A stretch of 45,472 nt of DNA from Alphaproteobacteria bacterium (GTDB taxonomy: Bacteria; Pseudomonadota; Alphaproteobacteria; SHVP01), in assembly GCA_029936875.1 (NCBI GenBank), contig JAPYRS010000005.1, positions 1-45,472 of the forward strand. The letters are read 5' to 3'. The notes under the pieces were generated by a model. It had not been told where the DNA came from. It was given only the letters and a program-made list of their open reading frames with translations, and ran no database searches. This document shows, in pieces, positions 26,074 to 35,066 of this stretch. A program made the translations under genes and the position numbers. Position 1 is the stretch's first letter. The number at the start of each line of letters is the position of its first letter.

Positions 26074-26111
26074 CGCGTTAAAATGTTCGGGCCTCGTTAA
26101 AATTTTCGGGC
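26074..26111. repeat. 19 bp x 2 tandem repeat at the methyltransferase 3' end
   Basis: Units 26074-26092 and 26093-26111 agree at 17 of 19 positions (core GTTAAAAT-TTCGGGC). On the minus strand the second unit encodes the terminal ARKF and TAA. The first repeats that stop region 19 bases downstream. Confidence 0.8.
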
Positions 26112-26843
26112 GAGAACCTTGAGGCCGGGTTTCAGCGAGAAGCGATAGCGAAAAATTTTTAAACCATGCTTCTCAAGCAAACGGGAAAGCGTCTGCCGAT
26201 CAAAATAAACACAGTGTGATGGCGGGCAGAATGCGTCCCATTCGGGCAGGTTTTTCGGTCGACGCCAATGTCCGTAGTCAGGCGTCGTCAAATAAAGAAG
26301 CGCGTCTGGCGTCATCAGTTTGGCGATCGCTTCCACAAACGGATTGAGATCGGGCACATGTTCGATCACTTCCGAACAGTAAACTGCATCAAACGTCGCC
26401 CCGTTGGCGGCTTCCTGATAGGCCTCGATTGAGCCGAGGAAAAATTCGTTGGCAGAATAATGTTCTCGCGCATAAGCAACGGATGCCTGATCAATTTCCA
26501 CGCCGACGCAGTCGAACCCTTGTTCGCGTGCGGCTTCGGTCATGAAGCCGCCGTTTGCGCCGACGTCGAGGAACCGCGGGCGGGTGTCCGATTTATTTGC
26601 TGTCATGCGCAAGATCGCGCGCGCCCGTCTCCGCGACCGGCGCATTTTTGAATCGACCTTGGCGAAATATCCGGCACTCGCGCCGTCGTAGGCGTCGTCA
26701 TAGATCGCCGCCTGCACCTCTTCCGAAGGCATCGTCTCCATGAATACGAAGTTGCATTCGGTACACGTGACGACGGCAACATCATCCTGTGCGATGACGG
26801 GCGTCGTGCTTGTGCTGCCGCATATCTGGCAAGTGGTGCTCAT
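26097..26843 (-). CDS. Class I SAM-dependent methyltransferase with N-terminal zinc ribbon
   Basis: A 248-residue protein. An N-terminal four-cysteine ribbon (CQIC, then CTEC, about residues 5-30) precedes a UbiG-like Rossmann methyltransferase domain. SAM motif I is FLDVGANGGFMTEAA. The acidic residue ending strand 2 is in CVGVEIDQAS. Motif II is FDAVYCSEVIEHVPDLNPFV. This zinc-ribbon plus methyltransferase plan is common in enzymes that modify sugars or polysaccharide precursors, but the substrate is unknown. ATG 26843, with GGAGAAAAA upstream, begins exactly at the zinc-ribbon; the longer open frame is not protein-like. It stands alone between the binding-protein and acyltransferase genes. 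Confidence 0.88.
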   Translation of the reverse strand: MSTTCQICGSTSTTPVIAQDDVAVVTCTECNFVFMETMPSEEVQAAIYDDAYDGASAGYFAKVDSKMRRSRRRARAILRMTANKSDTRPRFLDVGANGGFMTEAAREQGFDCVGVEIDQASVAYAREHYSANEFFLGSIEAYQEAANGATFDAVYCSEVIEHVPDLNPFVEAIAKLMTPDALLYLTTPDYGHWRRPKNLPEWDAFCPPSHCVYFDRQTLSRLLEKHGLKIFRYRFSLKPGLKVLARKF

Positions 26844-27227
26844 TTTTTCTCCGGATAATTTCGCGCGACCATGCCGCCTGGCCCGCGCCCGGGTCAAGCC
26901 GATTTCGAATCGGCCTGATAAATTCGGGCGAGGCTTCATCTCACGGCATCATTTCATGCGGCCCGGCGGCCTGAATATTTGCCAATTGTGAACGGGCACT
27001 TTCCTGGGCGCATCAAAAGACGTTCCCGGCAGTTGAAGCTAACTATCTGTTTCTATGTGGTTATTCCGGTCCCTTGAGGTGAAAAATTCAGCCGAAGCCC
27101 GCCGCCTCTGGCGGATTTGCGCCCGCGACAAATTTATCCCTCGGCATATTCGGAATCTATGACCATATTGGTTCGGAGAACGCGGCTTTCACATAGCAAG
27201 TTGGGCGAGCCGCGGGAGGTAGTCTCG
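26844..27227. other. Non-coding divergent interval with a hairpin
   Basis: The 384 bases between the divergent methyltransferase and OlsB-like genes contain no convincing gene. A perfect inverted repeat GCCGATT-TCG-AATCGGC (26898-26914) lies 55 bases upstream of the methyltransferase start and could be an operator. A shorter stem CCGCC-TCT-GGCGG is at 27102-27114. No promoter pair is clear enough to call. Confidence 0.5.
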
Positions 27228-28223
27228 ATGGGAAAAACCAAGCGCTCTGTTGTCGCACTCCAGCGTGCGGTTAGGGGCCTCCGGAAAGTTCCGAATTGGC
27301 GACGGCGTCGCGGCGACGCGACTAAACGGACGCGCGGCCCGGTTGCCAAGTTCATGCGCGCGCGTGCCGAACGGCGCGACAGGCGTTCCCTGCGGACGAG
27401 GAAAGAAGCGTTGCAGTACGACGATCCGACCATCATGAATTCCGCGGACGGGCGATTTGAAATTCGCATTACCCGCGCGGACGCTGATATTTCCGCCGCG
27501 CAGGAATTGCGCTACCGCATTTTTTACGAAGAAATGGATGCCGTCGCATCGGAGCAAACCAAAATCCTCCGCCGTGATGCCGACACCTTCGATTCGATCT
27601 GCGATCATATTCTGGTCAATGACGTGACGCGCGCCGCGGGCGATCAGGCGGTCGGGACATACCGTCTGCTGCGCCACGATGTGGCTCTGGCCCATCGCGG
27701 GTTTTATTCGGCGGACGAATATGACCTCTCCAATATTCTCGGTCGGTCGACCGACAACACGGGCATCTGTGAAATTGGGCGATCAAGCGTCCACGCCGAT
27801 TACCGCAACAATGCGACCATCCAGTTATTGTGGCGTGGGCTCGCGCGATATTTTTCGGAAAATGAAATCACCTACACGCTGGGGTGCGCAAGTTTTCCGG
27901 GGGTTGATCCTGCCGTCCATGCGTTGCCGCTTTCCTATCTTTATCATCATCATCTCGCGCGGGAGGACCTGCGCGCCCGCGCGCTGCCCGATCGGTTTTC
28001 AGAGATGAACCTGATGCCAAAAGATCAGATCGAATTGAAAAAGGCATTGAAGCAAATGCCGCCGCTGATTAAAGCCTATCTCCGCCTCGGCGCATTTGTC
28101 GGTGACGGCGCCGTCATTGATCACCAGTTTCACACCACCGACGTCTTCGTGATTACCGACATGGCGACGATTCCGGAAAAATATCACGTTCACTTTGAAC
28201 GCGAAGCCGCACTTCAATCCTGA
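27228..28223 (+). CDS. OlsB-like GNAT N-acyltransferase (ornithine lipid type)
   Basis: A 331-residue protein whose C-terminal 260 residues match the hemolysin/OlsB GNAT fold. The text includes ELRYRIFYEEMDA, DSICDHILVND, VGTYRLLRHD, ICEIGRSSVHADYR, LGCASFPGVDP and PLIKAYLRLGAFVGDGAVID. OlsB transfers a 3-hydroxyacyl chain from ACP to the alpha-amine of ornithine, the first step in ornithine-lipid synthesis. ATG 27228 has GGGAGGT 8 bases upstream, so it is preferred over the frame's first codon at 27117. It carries an unusual Arg/Lys-rich N-terminal extension of about 75 residues before the GNAT core. The partner O-acyltransferase gene olsA is not adjacent, so the substrate is not certain. 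Confidence 0.82.
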   Translation: MGKTKRSVVALQRAVRGLRKVPNWRRRRGDATKRTRGPVAKFMRARAERRDRRSLRTRKEALQYDDPTIMNSADGRFEIRITRADADISAAQELRYRIFYEEMDAVASEQTKILRRDADTFDSICDHILVNDVTRAAGDQAVGTYRLLRHDVALAHRGFYSADEYDLSNILGRSTDNTGICEIGRSSVHADYRNNATIQLLWRGLARYFSENEITYTLGCASFPGVDPAVHALPLSYLYHHHLAREDLRARALPDRFSEMNLMPKDQIELKKALKQMPPLIKAYLRLGAFVGDGAVIDHQFHTTDVFVITDMATIPEKYHVHFEREAALQS

Positions 28224-28283
28224 TCCAACAAGCGCTTCCCATGCATTGTCGATCCACCGCGCCGATTTGCGCGGCCGACCGTA

Positions 28284-28343
28284 CACTGTGATGCCGCCCA
28301 CTGTGATGTCGCCCACTGTGATGTCGCCCACTGTGATATCGTC
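28284..28343. repeat. 15 bp x 4 tandem repeat directly upstream of mutS
   Basis: Units 28284, 28299, 28314 and 28329 have the core CACTGTGATGTCGCC. Units 2 and 3 are identical; units 1 and 4 differ at one and two positions. The array ends 5 bases before the first mutS ATG (28349), where the ribosome-binding site should be, and no Shine-Dalgarno is otherwise visible. It follows the OlsB-like stop by 60 bases. Confidence 0.93.
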
Positions 28344-28348
28344 GCCGG

Positions 28349-31138
28349 ATGACCACGCCGCCAGATTCTGCACCCGATCAAAACATCAAAGAATCATCGC
28401 CCGTAAAAAATGTGGCGGCGGAGAGTTCTGGTTCGGCAAAGACCAAATCAGCGAAAGCGGCCCGCACATCTGCCGCCAAGGCGGCCCGCACCACGCCCCG
28501 AACGACCCCAATGATGACGCAGTATCTGGCGATCAAGGCTGACCATCCGAACGAGCTGCTTTTCTACCGGATGGGCGATTTCTACGAATTGTTTTTTGAT
28601 GACGCGGTGCAGGCGTCCGAAGCCCTCGACATAACGCTGACCAAACGCGGCCAGCACCTCGGCGAGGATATTCCGATGTGCGGCGTGCCGGTTCATGCCG
28701 GCGACAGTTACCTGCCGCGTCTCATCAAAAAAGGATTTCGCGTCGCCGTCTGCGAGCAGACCGAAGATCCGGCGGAGGCCAAAAAACGCGGCAGTAATTC
28801 CGTTGTCCGGCGCGCGGTGGTGCGGATCGTGACCGCAGGCACGTTGACCGAAGACAATCTTCTCGATGGCCGCCGCAATAATTATTTGGCCGCCTTGGCA
28901 CAAGTTGGCGGGCGCCAGGTTAGCGGCGAATGGGGGCTCGCCTGGCTCGATCTTTCGACCGGCGAATTCTCAACGGCCAGCGTGTCTGAAGCAGCGCTTG
29001 AATCTGAGCTCGCGCGGCTCGATCCCGGCGAACTGTTGATTGAAGACCGGGCCTATCCGACCAACGCCGATGATCCGCTGATCGATTGGGCCAACCGGAT
29101 GACGCCGCTTCCGCCCAGCAGCACTGATTCGCAGTCCGGTGAACGGCGGCTCAAATCCTTGTTTGCGGTCGTGGCCCTTGATGCCTTTGGTGAATTTAGC
29201 CGGGCCGAACTCGGTGCCGCCGGGGCACTGGTCGATTATGTTGATCTCACGCAAAAGGGTCAGGCGGCGCTGATCCGGCCGCCGGTTCGGCTTCAAACCG
29301 GTTCGGTGTTGGCGATCGACAGTGCGACGCGGCGAAACCTCGAAATCACGCAAAGTCTTTCCGGTGCGCGGGATAGCTCGCTGCTTGCCGTCATCGATAT
29401 GACCGCGACAGGAACCGGCGCGAGGCTTTTGTCGCAACGACTGAACGCGCCGTTGACCGATGTCGGCGAAATCGCCGCCCGCCTCGATGTCGTCGAATCT
29501 TTGTTAGCTGTGGCTGCCACACGGGCCGATCTTCGCAACGCACTCAAGACCTACCCGGACATGGAGCGCGCGCTTGCCCGTCTGACGCTCGACCGGGGTG
29601 GGCCGCGTGACCTGGCTGCGATTCGAGACGGCCTTGCCTGCACCCAAGATATTCGCCGAGTACTGGAAGGTGCACCGGATGCGGTTTCAGCCGCGTTCGA
29701 GGCCGGCCTCAAACGGTTTAACGGCCACGCGGAACTGATTACAAAACTGGAATCAGCGTTGGCGCCGGATCTTCCGGTGTTCACCCGCGACGGCGGCTTT
29801 GTTGCCAAGGGTTACGACCGCGCACTGGACGACGTGGTTGTTTTGCGCGATGAAAGCCGGCGGCTGACGCGAAACCTCGAGGTGGAGTACCGGACGGAGA
29901 CCGGGATCATGTCGCTCAAGGTGCGGCACAATAATGTGCTCGGGTATTTTGTTGATGTGACGCCGACCCACGCCGACAAGATTACCGGCCAACATGAAAA
30001 GTTTATTCATCGCCAGACGCTTGCAAGCGCGGTTCGGTTTACGACGGTTGAACTCGGCGAACTTGAAGGCAAGATCAGTTCAGCGGCAGACCGAGCGCTC
30101 GCGCTCGAGACGGAAATATTCAAGAAACTTTCCAAAGACGTGCGGGACTACGGCGATCAGATTCTGCTCGCCGCACAGGGCGTTGCCGAAGTTGATGTTG
30201 CTGTCGCCTTGGCCCAGGTCGCGCATGACAACGGTTATGTCCGCCCCGAGATTGACGCGACCACCGCATTCAATATTGAGGGCGGGCGGCACCCGGTGGT
30301 CGAGGCCGCGCTCAAATCCGACAATCAGAAAGCGTTCATAACCAACGACTGCGATCTCGGCCCAGACAGCAACCTCTGGCTGGTGACCGGCCCCAACATG
30401 GCCGGGAAAAGTACCTTTCTGCGGCAGAACGCGCTGATCGTCATTCTCGCGCAAATGGGATCGTTCGTGCCGGCAACGTCGGCCCACATCGGCGTGGTCG
30501 ACCGTCTCTTCAGCCGGGTCGGCGCCGCCGATGATCTCGCCCGAGGGCGCTCGACCTTCATGGTCGAGATGGTCGAGGCGGCGGCCATTCTCAATCGCGC
30601 GGGCCCGCGTTCACTTGTCATCCTCGATGAAATTGGACGCGGCACGGCAACGTTCGATGGTTTGTCGATTGCCTGGGCGGCGATCGAACATCTTCATGAC
30701 GTCAACAAAAGCCGCGCTCTGTTCGCAACCCACTATCACGAGCTGACGATGTTGGCGGCAAAACTGCTGCGCCTCGCCACCTGGACGCTTCGCGTTAAGG
30801 AATGGGAAGGCAGCGTCGTGTTTATGCACGACGTCGTCCCGGGCGCAGCCGACCGGTCTTATGGGATTGCCGTGGCCAAACTTGCAGGCCTGCCTTCGAG
30901 CGCCATCGCGCGAGCGGAAATCGTGTTGCAGGCGCTTGAAAACGGCGAACAAGGCGGTGCGGTCGCCCGCCTTGCCGATGATTTACCGCTTTTCTCAGTG
31001 GCCGCGTCCGAACCGAAAGCAAACGCGCCGCGTCCAATTGATGAGGCGCTTGCCGATCTTCGCCCCGATGAACTCAGCCCGCGGGATGCCCTGGAGGCGC
31101 TCTATCGTCTCAAGGCGATTTTCACAGAAGGCGAATAG
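28349..31138 (+). CDS. mutS: DNA mismatch repair protein MutS
   Basis: Recognises mismatches and small loops and recruits MutL. The mismatch-binding domain has the Phe-X-Glu motif in [12 protein letters not shown]. The ATPase domain has Walker [14 protein letters not shown] and the Walker B/signature text [26 protein letters not shown] follows. The product is 929 residues from ATG 28349. The conserved part begins at Met55-Met56 ([20 protein letters not shown]). The first 54 residues are a low-complexity Lys/Ala/Thr region with a repeat (SAKAART, AAKAART). Translation could instead start at ATG 28511. Upstream lies the 15 bp x 4 array. Confidence 0.97.
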   Translation: MTTPPDSAPDQNIKESSPVKNVAAESSGSAKTKSAKAARTSAAKAARTTPRTTPMMTQYLAIKADHPNELLFYRMGDFYELFFDDAVQASEALDITLTKRGQHLGEDIPMCGVPVHAGDSYLPRLIKKGFRVAVCEQTEDPAEAKKRGSNSVVRRAVVRIVTAGTLTEDNLLDGRRNNYLAALAQVGGRQVSGEWGLAWLDLSTGEFSTASVSEAALESELARLDPGELLIEDRAYPTNADDPLIDWANRMTPLPPSSTDSQSGERRLKSLFAVVALDAFGEFSRAELGAAGALVDYVDLTQKGQAALIRPPVRLQTGSVLAIDSATRRNLEITQSLSGARDSSLLAVIDMTATGTGARLLSQRLNAPLTDVGEIAARLDVVESLLAVAATRADLRNALKTYPDMERALARLTLDRGGPRDLAAIRDGLACTQDIRRVLEGAPDAVSAAFEAGLKRFNGHAELITKLESALAPDLPVFTRDGGFVAKGYDRALDDVVVLRDESRRLTRNLEVEYRTETGIMSLKVRHNNVLGYFVDVTPTHADKITGQHEKFIHRQTLASAVRFTTVELGELEGKISSAADRALALETEIFKKLSKDVRDYGDQILLAAQGVAEVDVAVALAQVAHDNGYVRPEIDATTAFNIEGGRHPVVEAALKSDNQKAFITNDCDLGPDSNLWLVTGPNMAGKSTFLRQNALIVILAQMGSFVPATSAHIGVVDRLFSRVGAADDLARGRSTFMVEMVEAAAILNRAGPRSLVILDEIGRGTATFDGLSIAWAAIEHLHDVNKSRALFATHYHELTMLAAKLLRLATWTLRVKEWEGSVVFMHDVVPGAADRSYGIAVAKLAGLPSSAIARAEIVLQALENGEQGGAVARLADDLPLFSVAASEPKANAPRPIDEALADLRPDELSPRDALEALYRLKAIFTEGE

Positions 31139-31171
31139 GGTTTTGATTCGTAAATTTCTGCGGGGGCAGCG

Positions 31172-32122
31172 ATGACCGCGCCGCTCGAACCAGCCGCGCC
31201 GGGCGCAGCCTTATCCCGGTGGGGTCCGCTTGGATCGCCGTATCTGCTGCTGATTTTCACGATGATGTTCTGGTCAGCCAATTCGGTGATCGCCCGAAGC
31301 GTGGTTGAAACCGTGCCGCCGATGCATCTCAGCTTTTTGCGTTGGCTGGTGGCACTGCTCATTCTGTTGCCATTTGCGTGGCGGCCGTTCCAAAGGCAAT
31401 GGCCGCAATACCGCGCGAACTGGCGCTTAATTCTGGTGCTGGCGCTGTTCAGCGTGACGCTGTTCAACTCGCTTCTCTACATCGCGGTTCAATTTACGAT
31501 TGCCATCAACATCTCGCTGGTGACAACGGCGATACCGGCTTTCACCGTGTTGATCGCCTGGGCCGCACTCCGGGAGCCGATTTCGCGGCGAATAGGCCTT
31601 GGCATGGCCGCCGCCTTTTTCGGCGTGCTGGTGATCGTCGCCAAGGGAGACATATCGATCATCACCGAATTTGATTTCAATCGCGGCGACCTGATCACGA
31701 TGGCCGCGGTCTTTTGCTGGTCGGTCTATAGCGTTTTGCTGCGCCGGCTGCCGAAGGGCCTCGATCCGGTCGGCTTCATGTTTGCGATTACCTTGATCGG
31801 CACAATTATGATCGTGCCGTTATTCGTTATCGAACTTGGCATGGGACGGGCGATGACGATTACGCCCTCGGGTATTTTCGGCATCGTCTATCTCGGGTTG
31901 TTCGCTTCGATTCTCGCGTTTCTCTTTTTTAATAATGGCGTCAAGCGCCTCGGCGCCAATCGGGCGACGCAGTTCAACTATCTGATGCCGTTTTTCGGCG
32001 TCGCCTTAGCGATGATCTTTCTCGGCGAGATGCCGCGCTGGTTTCATGGCGTCGGCATTACGCTGGTTCTTCTCGGCGTTTGGTATTCGGCGACGAAACA
32101 GGCTGCCGACCAAAAAACATGA
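31172..32122 (+). CDS. DMT-superfamily (EamA) transporter
   Basis: A 316-residue inner-membrane protein with ten predicted helices in two EamA halves. The first half starts PYLLLIFTMMFWSANSVIAR and contains PPMHLSFLRWLVALLILLPF. The second starts near NRGDLITMAAVFCWSVYSVL. It ends with LMPFFGVALAMIFLGE and GVGITLVLLGVWYS. Members export amino acids, metabolites or drugs; the substrate cannot be read from the sequence. The last codons overlap the next DMT gene (ATGA). The pair may act together or be an old duplication, since both share the PPM/PPV..SF.RW and LLYIA text. Confidence 0.92.
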   Translation: MTAPLEPAAPGAALSRWGPLGSPYLLLIFTMMFWSANSVIARSVVETVPPMHLSFLRWLVALLILLPFAWRPFQRQWPQYRANWRLILVLALFSVTLFNSLLYIAVQFTIAINISLVTTAIPAFTVLIAWAALREPISRRIGLGMAAAFFGVLVIVAKGDISIITEFDFNRGDLITMAAVFCWSVYSVLLRRLPKGLDPVGFMFAITLIGTIMIVPLFVIELGMGRAMTITPSGIFGIVYLGLFASILAFLFFNNGVKRLGANRATQFNYLMPFFGVALAMIFLGEMPRWFHGVGITLVLLGVWYSATKQAADQKT

Positions 32123-33039
32123 ACCGCTCAAAACTTATTCGGGCGCTGTTGAACCCCTATCTGCTGTTAATGCTGGCCACAATATTCTGGGGCGCAAACG
32201 TCGTCGTTGGTCGTGGCATGGTTGGCACCGAAATGCCGCCTGTCGCGCTTTCCTTTTGGCGCTGGACCTTGGCGACACTCATTCTGATTCCGTTTGCCGG
32301 CCCAACGCTATGGCGTCAGCGTGCCATCGTTCGCGCCCATTTTTGGTGGCTGGTTTTTATGGCGATCATCGGCGTCGCCATTTTCAACACGCTTCTCTAT
32401 ATCGCGCTGACGATGACGACGGCGGTGAATGCGTCGCTGATCAATGGTTTTGTTCCGGCCGCAACGGCGGTTGCCGCCTGGCTCATCCTGCGTGAGAAGG
32501 TGTCCGTGCTGGGCAGCGTCGGCCTGCTGATTTCGTTTGTCGGCGTGGTTGTCATTTTGGCGCACGGTGAAATCTCGGTGCTGCTCGGTTTTCAGTTTAA
32601 TCTTGGCGACTTGCTGATGTTGCCGGCGATTGGCACGTGGGCGATCTATACGGCGCTACTCCGCTTCCGGCCGAAGGACTTTGATCCGCTCGCCTTTACG
32701 TTATTCACATTTTTTGTTGGCAATTTATTTGTCGCGGTTGCCTACGGATTTGAAATTTCGCAGGGGCATACCTTCAGCCTCAATCTGAAGACACTCTCGG
32801 CAATCGGATATGTCGGGTTGTTCCCGTCGTTGCTCGCCTACGTTTTCTGGAACCGCGCGGTGGTCGAAGTCGGGCCGAACCGGGCGTCGGCATTTTATTA
32901 TCTGCTGCCAGCGTGGGGCAGCTTCTTTGCCGTCATATTTTTAGGGGAGCCGTTTCAGTTTTATCATACCGCCGGCATTGCACTGATTTTTGCAGGCGTC
33001 TATCTCGCCACCGGACGCCGCGCCGTCAAATCACGTTAA
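32119..33039 (+). CDS. DMT-superfamily (EamA) transporter
   Basis: A 306-residue paralogue of the preceding gene. It starts at ATG 32119, which overlaps the previous stop, although the frame is open from 32080. Ten helices include LATIFWGANVVVGRGMVG, NTLLYIALTMTTAVNASLIN, FNLGDLLMLPAIGTWAIYTA and LLPAWGSFFAVIFLGEPFQF. No soluble domain is present. It ends convergent to a second pair of DMT genes on the other strand; a weak hairpin lies between the stops. Confidence 0.92.
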   Translation: MNRSKLIRALLNPYLLLMLATIFWGANVVVGRGMVGTEMPPVALSFWRWTLATLILIPFAGPTLWRQRAIVRAHFWWLVFMAIIGVAIFNTLLYIALTMTTAVNASLINGFVPAATAVAAWLILREKVSVLGSVGLLISFVGVVVILAHGEISVLLGFQFNLGDLLMLPAIGTWAIYTALLRFRPKDFDPLAFTLFTFFVGNLFVAVAYGFEISQGHTFSLNLKTLSAIGYVGLFPSLLAYVFWNRAVVEVGPNRASAFYYLLPAWGSFFAVIFLGEPFQFYHTAGIALIFAGVYLATGRRAVKSR

Positions 33040-33052
33040 GCGACGCCGCCGG

Positions 33053-33082
33053 AATCCAGATCGCTTTATGGCGCTTTGGATT
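33053..33082. terminator. Weak hairpin between convergent DMT genes
   Basis: AATCCA (33053-33058) pairs with TGGATT (33077-33082) around an 18-base interior that has partial further pairing (CGC ... GGCG). It spans the stop of the minus-strand gene. No T-run follows on either strand, so termination by this element alone is doubtful. Confidence 0.3.
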
Positions 33083-34025
33083 GAAGCGACCGGTTCGCTG
33101 CCTCGCGAAGCCCGCGGCGGGCAGCTTCGTTGGCAAGCAGCAACCCACCGAGCATGACCGCGAAGGCGATCCAGATCCAATTGCTCAACGCTTCGTCCAG
33201 CAACACTAGCGACCAAAGAATGCCGGTGATGACGATCACGTAATTGTACTGCGCAAAAAAGACCGGACCGGTGCGGCGGATAATCTCGAACATGCAATAA
33301 AATCCGATGGCGCCGACAAAACCCGCCCATAAGATGCCCAATATCCCCTGCATCGGCGCGTTCCAGGCCGGGTAAAAACCCTCACCGATCATCATCACGA
33401 GGAACGATATTGTGGCGGCGCCGATGACCAGGCCGGTTGCCAGCATGATTGTGGTCGTCTGCGGCGGTTTCACAATCGCCACGTAAATATTGTTGCTCGC
33501 GAAACAGAACGGCACGATCAGCAGAAAAATAACCCAGATCGCATCTTCACTGCCGGGCAGGCTGCCGTCTGGCACGACGATTAAGGCAACGCCCAGCAAT
33601 CCAAGCAAGACGCCGCCAATTCCCAACCAGCGAAACCGTTCAACCCGAAGAACCATCGCGTAAATGTAGGTGATACCGGGCGTGAGCGTGATCAGCAGGG
33701 TGACGACTCCGGCCTGCAGTTTTGCCGCGACGATGGCGAGAACAATGACCGGGATGACGATGCCCAGCGACGACGTAATCGCATAATGCCGGATATGCCT
33801 AAAGGAACCCGGCGGAATGTTCCCCGTGATTGCGGCCAGCACCAACAGGATAATACTCATGACAAACGACTGCCAAAACGTATAGGCCATCGGTGGGACA
33901 CCGGCATTGGAGACAAATTGATTGGTCGCAAAAATACTACCGTACAACGAGGCGCCGCCGACCAGCAGAAGCAACGGGATCAGCAGTGATTCATGTTTTG
34001 CCGCGGTATGACCGGTTTCGGTCAT
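33066..34025 (-). CDS. DMT-superfamily (EamA) transporter
   Basis: A 319-residue protein with ten helices. The first is LLIPLLLLVGGASLYGSIFA, and GIVIPVIVLAIVAAKLQAGV, LTPGITYIYAMVLRVERFRW, FAQYNYVIVITGILWSLVLL and WIAFAVMLGGLLLAN follow. ATG 34025 is chosen; the open frame continues upstream but the added residues are not membrane-protein-like. It is second in a two-gene unit after its close relative at 34063-34992 and shares with it the PVFFAQ(Y/F)NYV motif. It resembles the plus-strand pair only at superfamily level. The substrate is unknown. Confidence 0.9.
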   Translation of the reverse strand: MTETGHTAAKHESLLIPLLLLVGGASLYGSIFATNQFVSNAGVPPMAYTFWQSFVMSIILLVLAAITGNIPPGSFRHIRHYAITSSLGIVIPVIVLAIVAAKLQAGVVTLLITLTPGITYIYAMVLRVERFRWLGIGGVLLGLLGVALIVVPDGSLPGSEDAIWVIFLLIVPFCFASNNIYVAIVKPPQTTTIMLATGLVIGAATISFLVMMIGEGFYPAWNAPMQGILGILWAGFVGAIGFYCMFEIIRRTGPVFFAQYNYVIVITGILWSLVLLDEALSNWIWIAFAVMLGGLLLANEAARRGLREAANRSLQSKAP

Positions 34026-34034
34026 CGCCGTTGT

Positions 34035-34073
34035 ACTCCGATCATGTTGAACCGCTGATCCGTTATTCGGAGT
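34035..34073. promoter_or_regulatory. Inverted repeat in the spacer between two DMT genes
   Basis: ACTCCGA (34035-34041) and TCGGAGT (34067-34073) are perfect 7 bp arms 25 bases apart. They span the stop codon of the upstream gene and the region just before the start of the downstream gene on the minus strand. An RNA stem here could couple or limit translation of the second gene. Confidence 0.4.
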
Positions 34074-34992
34074 CTTGAGGCGCGGTCGTTTGCATCGCTG
34101 CTGCGGCGCCGCGGTTTGCGAAAACAAGACCAATCGCCATCAAGGCGATTGCGCCCCACACCCAGGCCGAAAACGAATCCTGGAAAAAAATGTAGGCCCA
34201 AATGACACCCGCGGCGACGACGACATAATTAAACTGAGCGAAGAATACGGGCCCGGCCAACCGGATGATTTCAAACAGGACGAGAAAAATAATGACTTGT
34301 CCGGCGCCGGCCCAAATCGTTGACCAAACGGCGATCGCAGAAAATGACGTAATCATGATCGGGCCGTCGAAAATCAGCATGACGGGCAACAAGACCAGCG
34401 CCGCAACCAGAAGAACACCGGTTGAGAGTTGCATTGAAGAGGTTGCGGCCGGTCGCAGGAACGGCACCATTACGTTATTGATCGCGTAGCCAATCGGCGC
34501 TGCCAACGCAATTACCAACCAACCCGCCGATACTCCCGTTCCGAGGCTGTCACGCGGCAGGATAATAAGCAGCACGCCGGCCAAACCGAAGAGAATGCCG
34601 CCGATGCTGGTGATCCGAAACTTATCGGTGCGGAGCGCGACCGCAAACAAATAGGTAAATGCGGGCGTCAATGTAAGCGCGAGCGCGATCACACCTGGCG
34701 GAAGTTTATCCGCAACAAACGTAATCGCGATCAGAGGAATGCTGTAGCCAACGATAGCCGTCAGAGAATACTGCCGAATATGTGCGCCGCTGAATTGCGG
34801 TAAGGCGCGCATCGGAATCGAAACAATCAGCAACGCCACCCCACCGACAAGCGATTGCCAAAAGGAAAACGCAATAAACGGAAATCCAGCCTCAATCGCA
34901 AATCGGTTTGCCGAAAAAGTGCTGCCAAATGCGATGCCGCCAAAGATCAGCAAAATGATCGGGTAGCGCAGCGATTTACTGGAATCGGACAT
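34063..34992 (-). CDS. DMT-superfamily (EamA) transporter
   Basis: A 309-residue protein with ten helices. It includes YPIILLIFGGIAFGSTFSAN, IAFSFWQSLVGGVALLIVSI, ALALTLTPAFTYLFAVALRT and VFFAQFNYVVVAAGVIWAYI. The start is ATG 34992 (MSDSSKSLRYP); upstream in-frame text up to 35070 lacks protein character. First gene of the minus-strand DMT pair, 37 bases ahead of the second. The two share helix order, the FWQS segment and the FFAQ.NYV segment, so they are paralogues from a tandem duplication. The substrate is unknown. Confidence 0.9.
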   Translation of the reverse strand: MSDSSKSLRYPIILLIFGGIAFGSTFSANRFAIEAGFPFIAFSFWQSLVGGVALLIVSIPMRALPQFSGAHIRQYSLTAIVGYSIPLIAITFVADKLPPGVIALALTLTPAFTYLFAVALRTDKFRITSIGGILFGLAGVLLIILPRDSLGTGVSAGWLVIALAAPIGYAINNVMVPFLRPAATSSMQLSTGVLLVAALVLLPVMLIFDGPIMITSFSAIAVWSTIWAGAGQVIIFLVLFEIIRLAGPVFFAQFNYVVVAAGVIWAYIFFQDSFSAWVWGAIALMAIGLVFANRGAAAAMQTTAPQDSE

Positions 34993-35066
34993 GAGCCGTC
35001 GGGCCCTCTGAACAAGGGTTTCAATGGACCCTTCGGCGACGACCCTATCGGGCGCTTTGGATCGGG

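Noticed and set aside
28195-28542. Open frame with a five-residue TVMSP repeat across the mutS leader
   Set aside because: It begins inside the OlsB-like gene and overlaps mutS out of frame; the peptide repeat is only the reading of the 15 bp DNA repeat.
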